DNA from: Promethearchaeota archaeon
Lineage (GTDB): Archaea; Asgardarchaeota; Lokiarchaeia; Sigyniarchaeales; SOKP01
NCBI GenBank assembly: GCA_029838195.1
Contig: JALGVJ010000003.1
Span: forward strand, 1 to 64,000
DNA: 64,000 nt
Direction of reading: 5' to 3'
In this document: one piece after another, positions 1 through 8,280 of the stretch
Numbering within the stretch: position 1 is the first letter of the stretch
How the letters are laid out: each line of letters starts with the position of its first letter
Position numbers and translations under genes: made by a program
The notes under the pieces: generated by a model
What the model saw: the letters and a program-made list of their open reading frames with translations, nothing else
Database searches by the model: none
Told to the model about the DNA's origin: nothing

Positions 1-425
1 CATTGAGAAAACGGTTTAAACTGCTCTGATCAAGGGGCACGAGCAAGGAGTCTGCCATGGAACTGAGTGATTTGTGAGGGAGAGAGCTACAGAGTCCCTG
101 ACAAAGCCTAAGAGTGTTCTTGAGTTGGGACGCAGAAAAGGCGGGGTTAATTTCCGAGAGAAAGTTTCGGAGCAGCCCATCTTGTCCTAAAATCGGAATT
201 GATTGCATCACGGGGAGCACTTCTAAAACGTTTTAGAAAGAGTGAGAGTCCCGCCTCCCATCGTGTTTGTATCGCTTGGTGAGGCAAGACTTCTCATGGG
301 TTAACATGTTACGGAGATATTATCTTCGACCTTTAATAAACCCGTGTAATATCGGCGTGATACGTGCAGGACATGGTTATTCCTAAAGCGCACCTTCCCT
401 TGGCTTGCGAGCAACGTCAAGAAAA
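1..425. ncRNA. candidate structured non-coding RNA (unidentified, cut by window start)
   Basis: Roughly 47-50% GC by hand count of the first 120 bases, in surroundings of about 30% GC, and it switches abruptly to A/T-rich sequence near 425. No long open frame covers it. A long interrupted stem is visible: a perfect 18-base palindrome at 221-238 is extended by CACT/AGTG (218-221 with 241-244) and CGGG/CCCG (211-214 with 250-253). High GC in non-coding DNA of an AT-rich archaeon usually marks a stable RNA. I looked for RNase P, SRP, tRNA, SSU/LSU rRNA and group II intron domain V hallmarks on both strands and found none convincing. The strand is unknown and the 5' side lies outside the window. 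Confidence 0.45.
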
Positions 426-731
426 AAAGTTTTAACTTTAAGGAAAATTATAAATTTACAAAACTTAAGTATATAAATTTTTAAATTTAAATATTATAAC
501 ATAAAATCATTACTTAGAAATACACGTTTGGAAAAATGGGAAAATTTTCTTAAAACTTTAATTGAAACATTAATATAACGTAGTTGATTCACCTTGTTGG
601 AAAAAGAATAAGTATTTGTAAAAATTTTTAATAAAAAATTAATTAGCTACAAGAAGTTCGAAGATGGGCGAGTAATTGGTTCGGGAATCCTTAATCCGCT
701 CTTAGATAAAATTAACATTTATAGGCTTCTA

Positions 732-1490
732 ATGGTATTGATTCTACAAGGAAACTTTTATAATAATGAAGTAGGTAAATGGAAAGGAAAGCCAGTTTCA
801 AATACATTTACTCCTCCCGTGGGCAGTGGTCCCATATTTCGTGCGCTTAAAGGCTTAATTAAATCTCAATTACTGCCTTATCCATTTCCCGTGGTCATGA
901 CTTTTGCCGTAACTTACAGGTGTCAATGCAAGTGTGTTCATTGTAGTGCCGTGAATCACATTAAGGAAGATCAGAAAGAGTTAAATACCAGAGAAACCAA
1001 AAAATTAATTGACGAGGCTCAGAAACTTGGAGTTACAATCATAGCCTTTACCGGTGAAGAACCCCTTCTGCGGAAAGATATTTTCGAACTCATTTCCCAC
1101 GTGAATCCGAAAAAAGCCATGTCCATCATGTTTACCAATGGGCAATTTTTGACCGAGGAGAATGTTAATAAATTGGTAAAAGCGGGGGTGTACTCTTTGT
1201 TTGTAAGCATTGGCGGCTGTCTTGCCGCTAATATTCAGTTTTACGTTTCTGCATATGGAGACGTGACTCCTTGTGATTTCACGCCTTTATCTTTTGGAAA
1301 CGTGCGAAAGGAACCGTTAAAAAATATTTGGATGCGAATGGTTAAACATCCTGCTTATAATCATGAAAGTCCTTTTTGTAGAATGCAAGATCCAAAATTT
1401 CGTAAGTGTTATATTGAGCCGATTCCCGAGGACGCCATCCTACCGTATGAGATTTCGCATTTACCCTGCAAGGATTACCGCAACCTTTAA
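732..1490 (+). pseudogene. radical SAM/SPASM protein with internal deletion
   Basis: The N-terminal part has the radical SAM cluster motif CQCKCVHC (CX3CX2C) and the strand-loop FTGEEPLLR, where the usual GGEP is changed to GEEP. The reading then jumps from LFVSIGG directly to GCLAANIQFYVSAYGDVTPC, which looks like the SPASM domain (normally more than 100 residues further on). The second half of the TIM barrel is therefore missing, joined in frame. Intact relatives are about 380-450 residues and this one is 252. With most of the barrel lost and the GGEP glycine replaced it should not bind SAM normally, so I call it a pseudogene. A functional mini-protein is less likely. Confidence 0.7.
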
Positions 1491-1604
1491 TCAACATTAC
1501 CACTTTTTGCTCTTTACAAGCAAGAATGATGATCTTCCAATTTAAATTTTATAATAAGATAATAAGGAGAAAAGGGTAATAAAAAAATGAAGTTCATGAA
1601 ATAT

Positions 1605-1781
1605 TTATCTATTGCAGTCATCCTTCAAAATAATTTGCTCTTTCATCATCTTTCTCTTTAAAATTGAGATGAATTCTTTTGTATCAGGAAATACATAGGA
1701 GATACTCTCTCCATCCTCCTCTAAGTTAATCTCCTTCAGGAATTTGCCATCAATTTTTTCTTTTAAATCATTAACAAACAT
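1605..1781 (-). CDS. small hypothetical protein (58 aa)
   Basis: An ATG-started frame encodes a charged 58-residue protein starting MFVNDLKEKIDGKFLKEINL and ending in KEQIILKDDCNR. Its amphipathic, Lys/Glu-rich composition looks like real coding sequence and it lies alone in an otherwise empty stretch of about 600 bases. No Shine-Dalgarno site is evident, as is common here. I do not recognise the family. It may be the surviving end of a larger gene. Confidence 0.35.
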   Translation of the reverse strand: MFVNDLKEKIDGKFLKEINLEEDGESISYVFPDTKEFISILKRKMMKEQIILKDDCNR

Positions 1782-2105
1782 GTTATTAAAGAGAACAAAA
1801 ATTTAAATAAAATGATGTAACATGAGAATAATATGAGAATAACATGAAAACAATATGGTGTCGGTCTTGTTTCTCAAGATCTCTTCAAGCTTCTAGGGAA
1901 AGAGAAATGCATTTAATTTTAAATTAACAATCCAAATCCCTTACATTTTCACTTTTTCAAGGAGTACGGGCTCTCATTCCCTAAAATATTAATTGAAAAA
2001 GAGTAAAATTTTAATTTGTCTATTATTTTATTTATCATCTTATATTTAATTTCATGTAAAAAATTAAAGATAATCTTAAAATGGAGGAGGTTTTCAATAA
2101 AAATC

Positions 2106-2435
2106 ATGTTTAGTAAGGAAATTAAACCAAACCAAAACTATACTTTGGAATTTGAAACTAAGAATAATGAAACGAAATATGCGGAATGGAAAATCACGTT
2201 TCGAATGCTTGGATTGCCCCACGAGCAAGCCTTTAAAACAATAACCATTTCTCCAAACCAGACGGTAGAAGAGATTAAACGAATAATTTTAAAAGAATTT
2301 CAGCTAAATCCTTTAATAGATATTCAATTACTCTTTAGAGGGAAAGTTTTATCAGAACTTAATAATATAAATGACTTCAAAATCTCCCCTGAAGAGGATA
2401 CCATTACCGTAATGGCAGTAATGAATGGAGGCTGA
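2106..2435 (+). CDS. ubiquitin-like modifier protein with C-terminal Gly-Gly
   Basis: A 109-residue protein with a beta-grasp pattern: a first hairpin (about 20-43), a helix with TVEEIKRIILKEF, an IQLLFRGKVL strand matching the ubiquitin IFAGKQL segment, and a final strand TITVMAVMNGG ending exactly at the di-glycine. A mature C-terminus means no processing protease is needed before activation. In Asgard archaea and Caldiarchaeum such proteins serve as ubiquitin-like modifiers with E1/E2/RING partners; none of those, nor a JAMM protease, is in this window. The frame is open 30 codons upstream, but those residues are hydrophobic and out of character, and GGAGG at 2083-2090 favours the ATG at 2106. 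Its role as a modifier is inferred from the fold and tail. Confidence 0.75.
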   Translation: MFSKEIKPNQNYTLEFETKNNETKYAEWKITFRMLGLPHEQAFKTITISPNQTVEEIKRIILKEFQLNPLIDIQLLFRGKVLSELNNINDFKISPEEDTITVMAVMNGG

Positions 2436-2526
2436 AAAAATACTAATAAACAGATTTAATTTTTTTAAGATCATTTAATATGTAATTCATTATATTTTTT
2501 CCTCTCCCTTAAATTTTTTTTTCGCA

Positions 2527-2688
2527 TCATGTACATGGCGATTTCATCTCACTCATGGGAATATAAGCATAATAACGACGCTTAGAGGTCTTTCCGAGAA
2601 ACTCATCTAATTCCATTTTAAAATTAACCCCTTTCTTCATCGATGATCTTGCAATCATCAAGGAGTACCGTTGGATGAGAAAATTCAT
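2527..2688 (-). CDS. small hypothetical ORF (53 aa), possibly a gene remnant
   Basis: An ATG-started frame reads MNFLIQRYSLMIARSSMKKG and finishes YYAYIPMSEMKSPCT. The DNA here is somewhat richer in GC than the flanks and the frame stays open upstream of the ATG for about 20 codons, suggesting a decayed end of a longer gene rather than a designed small protein. No family recognised. The rest of the stretch 2436-3019 shows only A/T-rich sequence. Confidence 0.25.
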   Translation of the reverse strand: MNFLIQRYSLMIARSSMKKGVNFKMELDEFLGKTSKRRYYAYIPMSEMKSPCT

Positions 2689-3019
2689 TAGAAATAAGAT
2701 GGATTTTGCTAGCTCACGGCTCGAGAAGGCAAAATAAATGAATTACATGGATAATGTTAATATTTTATAATAATATTTTTATAAATTTCCTTGCTTTTTA
2801 ATGATAAATAGTGAATTTTAACACTTAAAATCTCCAAGTATTTAAAATCATTTAACCTTGTTTTGAAATACTTTCCTTTTAAACCTATTATTGTCTTTAT
2901 GGCACATGGCATTAAAAAATTTTATGATCTTTACTTCTTATTTTGTAATTTTTTAATCTTAATTTTAAGGGATTATAAAAAGTCAGCCCTTCTAATGTAT
3001 TAGAATATTTAATTTCGGT

Positions 3020-3904
3020 TTATCCCATCTTTTTTTCAGTAATCTTCTTGTTTAAATCTTTTTTCGATAAAATACGTCTCTTAGGGGATAAACCGACTGC
3101 AATCAAGAAAATAATGCAAGATATTAGAATCATGGAACTGGAAATGGGAAAATTAGTTGTTAATGACAAAAATAATCCCAAAATCGCAGAAAATGCCCCA
3201 AAAATAGGACTAATATAAAGAATTTTCTTGAAGTCATAAAGAAATTGATAAGCAGTAGAAGTTGGCATGATAATCAACGCATAAACCAACAATGCTCCAA
3301 CTATTTTTATTGAAATTGAGACAATTAATGCCGTAATGGTTAAAACTAAAAATTTAAACATCGCAACCCGAATACCCGCAGCCATTGCAATCTTTTCATG
3401 AAAGATTATGGCTAAAAATTCCCTGTAATAGATTGTAAGAATAATTATAAACCCAATGATGATGAAGCTTAAATTCAAGAAATCTATATAACGTAATCCA
3501 AATAAGCTACCCCATAATACCGAAACCGCACGCTGAGTAATCACTCCCGTTGGTAATGTTGATAGGAAGATGAATCCTAAAGCCGTTAATAGTGAAAATA
3601 AGGCCCCTAAAATGACTTCTGAGCTCAACTTTGTTTTATTTGAAAGTGGCCCCAATATTAAAGCCGTAATTAATGTAAAAATAAGGGCCGTAATTTGTTC
3701 ATCAAAATTGGGAAACATATAAGCATTTAACCAAATTCCAAAAGAAGCTCCGGCAAATGCCGCATGCGACATTGAATATCCAATATTAGTTATCTTGAGT
3801 TGTACTATTAATGTACCCACCAAAGAAAGCGCAATTGAAGCAATTACCGCTCCTAAAGCAACTTTAATTAAGATTTGACTCGGTAATTCCACTAAAAATA
3901 ACAT
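3020..3904 (-). CDS. metal ABC transporter permease, ABC-3 (ZnuB/TroC) family
   Basis: A 294-residue, strongly hydrophobic protein with about eight membrane spans and the family pattern of the ABC-3 metal permeases, including YSMSHAAFAGASFGIWLNAY near residues 43-62 and KIVGALLVYALIIMPTSTAY about two thirds along. It would form the membrane channel for zinc, manganese or iron uptake. It follows the ATPase gene by 9 bases on the same strand, and the binding-protein gene is divergent at 5320, so this is a complete importer. The length is normal. Which metal is carried cannot be told from sequence. Confidence 0.88.
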   Translation of the reverse strand: MLFLVELPSQILIKVALGAVIASIALSLVGTLIVQLKITNIGYSMSHAAFAGASFGIWLNAYMFPNFDEQITALIFTLITALILGPLSNKTKLSSEVILGALFSLLTALGFIFLSTLPTGVITQRAVSVLWGSLFGLRYIDFLNLSFIIIGFIIILTIYYREFLAIIFHEKIAMAAGIRVAMFKFLVLTITALIVSISIKIVGALLVYALIIMPTSTAYQFLYDFKKILYISPIFGAFSAILGLFLSLTTNFPISSSMILISCIIFLIAVGLSPKRRILSKKDLNKKITEKKMG

Positions 3905-3913
3905 TTTCTAATT

Positions 3914-4762
3914 TCACGCTCCATTTCCTAATGTTTCCCAATTTTTCATTGCTTGTTCCATGACAATATATTTTTTAAATAGAAGATTCTCATAAGCTTT
4001 TTCAAGTGAACCATCAACATCTATCCATCCACGGTCTATCATTATAATGCGATCCACTTTTGGGGGAATTTTTATTCCATGGGATACCAATAAAATAGTA
4101 ATGCCGATTGATTTTAAATAACTTAACAATCTCATTATTTCCTCTTGCGAATTTAAATCCAAATTCGCAAAAGGTTCGTCTAATAATAAAATCTCAGGTT
4201 GTTTGCATAAAGCTTGTGCAATGAGTACTTTTTGTTGTTGCCCTCCCGAAAGTCGACCGATAGGACGATTCATAAAGCTTTCCATACCTACTACTTTTAA
4301 ACTTTCTTTAACCGCTAACCAATCTTGTTCATTCGGCGGTCTCCCAGATCCACGGCGCGCTACTCTTCCAATCATTACTATATCTTTAACTAAAAACGGT
4401 TGGTTCGGATCCATTTCAAAATTTTGAATAACATAACCGATTTTACGACGTAAATCATCCCTAGCATTTGTTATGGGATGTCCAAAGATTTCTATTATCC
4501 CATTTTTTACTTTCAAGAGACCTAAAATAGTCTCTAATAATGTGGTTTTTCCTGCTCCATTTGGTCCGAGAATTAAAATATATTCTCCCCGATAAATTTT
4601 GAGATTAACATTATGTAAGGCGGGAATCCTCTCCCCTTCATAAAAAGTATTTACATTATTCAAGAATATTATAATCTCTTTCTTTTTTTGGTCTTCTCGG
4701 AAGGTTTTTAAATTAGAATAGAATTTAAAAAATCCTTCCAACCTATTGGTTTTAATCTTCAT
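3914..4762 (-). CDS. metal ABC transporter ATP-binding protein (ZnuC-like)
   Basis: A 282-residue ABC ATPase: Walker A GPNGAGKTT near residues 68-76, signature LSGGQQQK, Walker B ILLLDEPFANLD, and a switch histidine in LLVSHG. The first 30 residues are an extra charged stretch before the canonical start of the domain. It powers the permease encoded 9 bases downstream. Upstream by 12 bases is the FmdE-family gene, so the three minus-strand genes probably form one transcript. Metal specificity is inferred only from the ABC-3 permease partner. Confidence 0.9.
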   Translation of the reverse strand: MKIKTNRLEGFFKFYSNLKTFREDQKKKEIIIFLNNVNTFYEGERIPALHNVNLKIYRGEYILILGPNGAGKTTLLETILGLLKVKNGIIEIFGHPITNARDDLRRKIGYVIQNFEMDPNQPFLVKDIVMIGRVARRGSGRPPNEQDWLAVKESLKVVGMESFMNRPIGRLSGGQQQKVLIAQALCKQPEILLLDEPFANLDLNSQEEIMRLLSYLKSIGITILLVSHGIKIPPKVDRIIMIDRGWIDVDGSLEKAYENLLFKKYIVMEQAMKNWETLGNGA

Positions 4763-4774
4763 ATTGAAAAAGAT

Positions 4775-5224
4775 TTATTCTGTTAATTTCTTTTTATAAT
4801 ATTTTCTTAAAGGAAAATTAGATTGAATTTCAAAAACATCATGAATAGGAGATTTCATGAATTCTTTGACATAGTCTTCTAACTCATCTAAACCCTCACC
4901 TTTAAATTGAAAAGGTTTCTTTAGCTTGATTCTTATCTCTTTTTCCTTATGAATAAATATGGCTTCAGGAATGCCTTCACTTGTTGCAACAATACGTCTA
5001 GTGCCGTATGTACATCCAGATACAAATTGTATCCCATCAATTAAACATGACATTGGCGTTGTATCACATCTTACAATGCAATATTTTTCGAGCTTATTTT
5101 TTGATAATTCCTCATTTGCAATAACGCCCATTCTAGCACCAGCAACTAGATATGGTCCCAAATGACCATGGAAATCTTTTAATGATTTTAAATCGAAATC
5201 AAATTCTTTAAATTCAGTGATCAC
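4775..5224 (-). CDS. FmdE-family (formylmethanofuran dehydrogenase subunit E-like) protein
   Basis: A 149-residue protein with the FmdE hallmarks: FHGHLGPYLVAGARMG at 18-33, a conserved Cys in VRCDTTPMSC, and DGIQFVSGCTYGTRRI. Despite the name, stand-alone members of the family bind metal and are not tied to methanogenesis; many sit beside metal-transport genes. As first gene of the metal-importer transcript it may store, sense or deliver the imported metal (inference). It lacks the C-terminal zinc-ribbon found in longer FmdE proteins. Divergent from the binding-protein gene across a 95-bp promoter region. Confidence 0.8.
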   Translation of the reverse strand: MITEFKEFDFDLKSLKDFHGHLGPYLVAGARMGVIANEELSKNKLEKYCIVRCDTTPMSCLIDGIQFVSGCTYGTRRIVATSEGIPEAIFIHKEKEIRIKLKKPFQFKGEGLDELEDYVKEFMKSPIHDVFEIQSNFPLRKYYKKKLTE

Positions 5225-5281
5225 ATTATATTATAAAAAAGTATTACTTTTAAATAATATGAAATTTTTAATATCATACTA

Positions 5282-5302
5282 TTTTATAAAAGGGTATTAC
5301 CC
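5282..5302. promoter_or_regulatory. promoter with palindromic operator between the divergent metal-uptake genes
   Basis: The 95-bp divergent region holds a TATA-like stretch (tttataaaagg, from 5283) running into a perfect 11-bp dyad GGGTATTACCC at 5292-5302, ending 17 bases before the ATG at 5320. A dyad just downstream of the TATA box is the usual place for an archaeal repressor site, so a metal-responsive repressor is a reasonable inference. No regulator gene is adjacent. Confidence 0.45.
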
Positions 5303-5319
5303 AAAAAAGTAGAATTAAA

Positions 5320-6294
5320 ATGTTTGGAAAAAATAGATTTTTGATTTTAATTACTATCTTAGTAATTGCGGGAATTTCACAGATAACGATTGTCCAATGC
5401 ATTAGTGATTCTCAACAAAATATGAATAATATCAAGCTATATGAAAGTGATTCTGAAATAAATGTTGCTGCCACTTCGGGAATTTTAGCTGACTTTGTTG
5501 GAGCGATCATAGATCAGAAACTGGACCCAATCGTAGATCCCGGTACTTGTCCTGCTCATTATGATATCCAACCGGAAGATGCCGCAATCGTTGCTAATGC
5601 GGATGTTATCTTTTATCATGGATTTGAAGGAGAATGGTTTATAACACTTGTGAATGAGAATAATCCCTCGACTAAATTAATAAAGGTTGGAAACTTGGTT
5701 AGCGGACCATGGTTACCGCCCCCTCAAGCTATAAAATATCTAAGAACAATTACCCAAGAGCTTGTTAAAATTTATCCTGAAAAAAATTTAGCGTTTAGTG
5801 CGAATCTTAACGCCTATATAACGCAAATTAACGAAAATGCGGCTCAAATAAAGCAGGAATTTGCTCAATCTTCATATTATGGTGCTAATGCTGTGGTAAT
5901 GGAATTTCAAGCCATGTTTGCCACTTGGCTCGGATTAAACGTAATGGTGACATTTGGTTCGGATGAAACATTAGGCGCACAAGATATTGAATCAATAGTA
6001 GCAGAGGCAGAAGCAAAAGCTTGTACGATTGTTATTATGAACCTTCCTTCAGGAACCGATGCTGGGAAGGAAATTGCAAGAGAAATAGGAGCTAAATATG
6101 CAATTTTCGGAAATTTTGTAGGTGATCTTAATACAGAAAGTTATATTGACCTTCTTAGAAAAAACATGGAAGCAGCAAAAGAGCCTATCACGCCTGGTTT
6201 TGATACAATTGGAATAAATAATATTTTACTGCTGATTTCCATTATTGGAATATCTATAGTTCTCATTGGACGGAGAAAAATGAGAAAAAATTAA
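5320..6294 (+). CDS. metal ABC transporter substrate-binding protein (ZnuA/TroA family), membrane anchored
   Basis: A 324-residue cluster A-I binding protein. Residues 6-26 form a signal or anchor helix, and a second hydrophobic segment (NILLLISIIGISIVLI) followed by RRKMRKN would anchor the C-terminus in the membrane. Family motifs are PAHYDIQPEDAAIVANADVI (first metal His), HGFEGEW, and SGTDAGKEIAREIGA near the end. The position that usually carries the second His reads VVMEFQAMFATWLG, without histidine, so the ligand set is altered and the metal may not be zinc. It faces the permease, ATPase and FmdE genes divergently and completes the importer. Confidence 0.87.
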   Translation: MFGKNRFLILITILVIAGISQITIVQCISDSQQNMNNIKLYESDSEINVAATSGILADFVGAIIDQKLDPIVDPGTCPAHYDIQPEDAAIVANADVIFYHGFEGEWFITLVNENNPSTKLIKVGNLVSGPWLPPPQAIKYLRTITQELVKIYPEKNLAFSANLNAYITQINENAAQIKQEFAQSSYYGANAVVMEFQAMFATWLGLNVMVTFGSDETLGAQDIESIVAEAEAKACTIVIMNLPSGTDAGKEIAREIGAKYAIFGNFVGDLNTESYIDLLRKNMEAAKEPITPGFDTIGINNILLLISIIGISIVLIGRRKMRKN

Positions 6295-6314
6295 AATATA
6301 CTAAAATTAATTCA

Positions 6315-6324
6315 TTTTTTTTTT
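6315..6324 (+). terminator. oligo-T transcription terminator after the binding-protein gene
   Basis: A run of ten T residues 21 bases beyond the stop codon, with no need for a hairpin, fits archaeal intrinsic termination. Confidence 0.35.
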
Positions 6325-6447
6325 AAATTGAATTTTACATTCCTAAAATAGCCAAATTGAATCGGTTAATTAATTAAAATAAAATCTATCAATGTGAATG
6401 ATTAAAAACATCAATGATGAACTCAATTAAAAAGAAATAATTGTATA

Positions 6448-7005
6448 ATGACTATGCTAAGAAATAACTTTATAATAAAACCTATTGGATACGTTAAAAA
6501 TACTAAGGATAAAGAAACACTTAGATATTCGAATAAAAGTATCGAATTTGATATGAAAACGGCAGCAAGTCAAAAAAACGATTTGATCATTTCGGAAATC
6601 ATTATAAATGAGGAGCATGCTGAAACACTAGATGGAATTGAAGAGTTCTCCCATTTAATAATTATCTTTTGGGCACATAAAACTCCTGAGAAAGCACGGC
6701 AAATAAAAAAAGTCCATCCCGGCGGGTTAAAAAAAATGCCTCTTAAAGGAATTTTTTCCACCAGATCTCCGATACGCCCCAATCCTATTTGCATTACAAC
6801 CGTACGCTTACTCGAAAGAAAAGATAATATTCTTATCGTTGATAGAATGGATGCCATAAACAATACGCCCGTTCTTGATATAAAACCTCACTTACGATAT
6901 TATGATGTGCCTCATAACGTGAAAATAGCAAGTTGGGTAAATGAACTAATGAATGAATATGCGAAACTTTATGATCGTTTGAAAAGAAATTTTAATTTTA
7001 AGTAA
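6448..7005 (+). CDS. trmO: tRNA N6-methyltransferase TrmO family
   Basis: A 185-residue protein with the TrmO (UPF0066) signatures: IKPIGYVKN at the start, LDGIEEFSHLIIIFWAHK, and the SAM-site sequence STRSPIRPNPI. The family methylates N6 of threonylcarbamoyl-adenosine at position 37 of tRNA reading ACY codons, using a beta-barrel SAM site. The first ATG at 6448 lies a few residues before the conserved start. The 7TM gene follows 35 bases later on the same strand but is not obviously related. Length is close to the minimal single-domain archaeal form. Confidence 0.88.
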   Translation: MTMLRNNFIIKPIGYVKNTKDKETLRYSNKSIEFDMKTAASQKNDLIISEIIINEEHAETLDGIEEFSHLIIIFWAHKTPEKARQIKKVHPGGLKKMPLKGIFSTRSPIRPNPICITTVRLLERKDNILIVDRMDAINNTPVLDIKPHLRYYDVPHNVKIASWVNELMNEYAKLYDRLKRNFNFK

Positions 7006-7040
7006 AAATTATAATTTTACAAAACTTAGGTTATTAACTT

Positions 7041-7787
7041 ATGGAATTAAACCTTTTACAAATCTTTCAAGGCACTTTTTCTCTAATATATGTCATTATT
7101 TCTACGATAGTGAGTATCGTTATTCTAAGCCATTACCTTTCTAACAAAAGATTGGAGTTTATCCTTGTCGGTGTAGCAATTTTTGGCTTAGCTGGGCCAT
7201 GGATTCCAGATGCAATCACGTTCCTTGTTATAATTTTCACGAATTTTGCTGCTCAAGCCTCATTTTATCTAGAGTTCACTATTCGCATGGTATTGATTAC
7301 TACCGCTTTCACGCCCATTTCCATCATTTGTTGGCTCGGTGCCATAACTAAATTCTTAGGAATAAAATATCGAAAAATTATCTTAATAATATTCACTATC
7401 CTCATGATTATTTTCGAAATTTTCCTATTTGCTTTTTATTTCATGGATATTAGTTTACTTGGAAATTTTCATGGCCCCTTTGATTATCAATGGAGCATGT
7501 TTACCACGATTTTTTATTTATTTTGTATATTCCTCGTGATTCTCACGGGTTTACCGTTCGCAACAACGTCCATGCGAGCAAACGCTAAGAATATTCAATT
7601 AAAGGGAAAATTCATTTTACTCGCATTAATCTCTTTTGCTATCGGAGCACTCATCCCCTATATCGTTTATAATATCCCGGCTTTAGTCATTTCTCGGTTA
7701 ATCTTAGTCTCATGTGCTTTTGAATTCTATATAGGATTTCTCTTGCCAAAATGGGCGGAAAAACTCTTTCTACGGAAAGAATCTTGA
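7041..7787 (+). CDS. hypothetical seven-helix membrane protein
   Basis: A 248-residue protein with about seven predicted membrane helices separated by short loops, an N-terminus of about eight residues before the first helix, and a short basic tail (WAEKLFLRKES). There is no soluble domain. The layout resembles the 7TM sensor modules seen alone in Asgard genomes, but no conserved ligand or kinase motif is visible, so no function is assigned. It starts 35 bases after trmO. Confidence 0.65.
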   Translation: MELNLLQIFQGTFSLIYVIISTIVSIVILSHYLSNKRLEFILVGVAIFGLAGPWIPDAITFLVIIFTNFAAQASFYLEFTIRMVLITTAFTPISIICWLGAITKFLGIKYRKIILIIFTILMIIFEIFLFAFYFMDISLLGNFHGPFDYQWSMFTTIFYLFCIFLVILTGLPFATTSMRANAKNIQLKGKFILLALISFAIGALIPYIVYNIPALVISRLILVSCAFEFYIGFLLPKWAEKLFLRKES

Positions 7788-8280
7788 GTTCATTAAAAAA
7801 AATGACTATACTCCTTTTTTTTCTTTTTCATTATCCGTTTTAATTCCAATCTTAATAAATCTTTATTCATGATTATCAATAATAAGAATTAATATGAATG
7901 AATCTTTTTTCCCTTAAATAAGGACATTTTTTTAACAAAATCATTATTATCCAATTCAAAATCTTATCACTTTCACTTTTATTTTAACTTATCCATTGCT
8001 AAGAGTATGGAACAAGCAAGTTAAACATTATTTCTTGTCAAACTTAAAAGCTTTTAATCTTAACTTTTTTTCTTATTACTTTGTAGGAATTTAGAATTCA
8101 GGAAGAAGCGGTGGAAAGGTGGAAAAAAAATAAAAATATGGGAAGAATTCTTCCGAAATTAGGAAATAAGAAAAATAATCATTATTTAAAATAAAAATTA
8201 TTTAAATAAAATAATATATATTATAGATATTTCAATGATATAATAAAAAAACAAACGAAAAATCTAATTGTGTTGATTGA
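7788..8280. other. intergenic region with oligo-T terminator
   Basis: T8 at 7815-7822 after the membrane-protein gene is a likely terminator. The remaining 450 bases are A/T-rich without an open frame or recognisable RNA; the last 100 bases before the hydrolase start contain several TATA-like stretches. Confidence 0.4.

Noticed and set aside
1..425. RNase P RNA, SRP RNA or rRNA fragment
   Set aside because: The GAGGAAAGTC and ACAGAA blocks of RNase P, the SRP helix 8 motif (only a weak GGAGCAGCC resemblance at 175-183) and rRNA landmarks are absent on both strands.
640..720. Possible tRNA suggested by ggttcgggaatcc
   Set aside because: No acceptor, D or anticodon stems could be formed around it.
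3020..5224. Methanogenesis link from the FmdE-like gene
   Set aside because: Stand-alone FmdE-family proteins occur widely outside methanogens and no formylmethanofuran dehydrogenase genes are present here.
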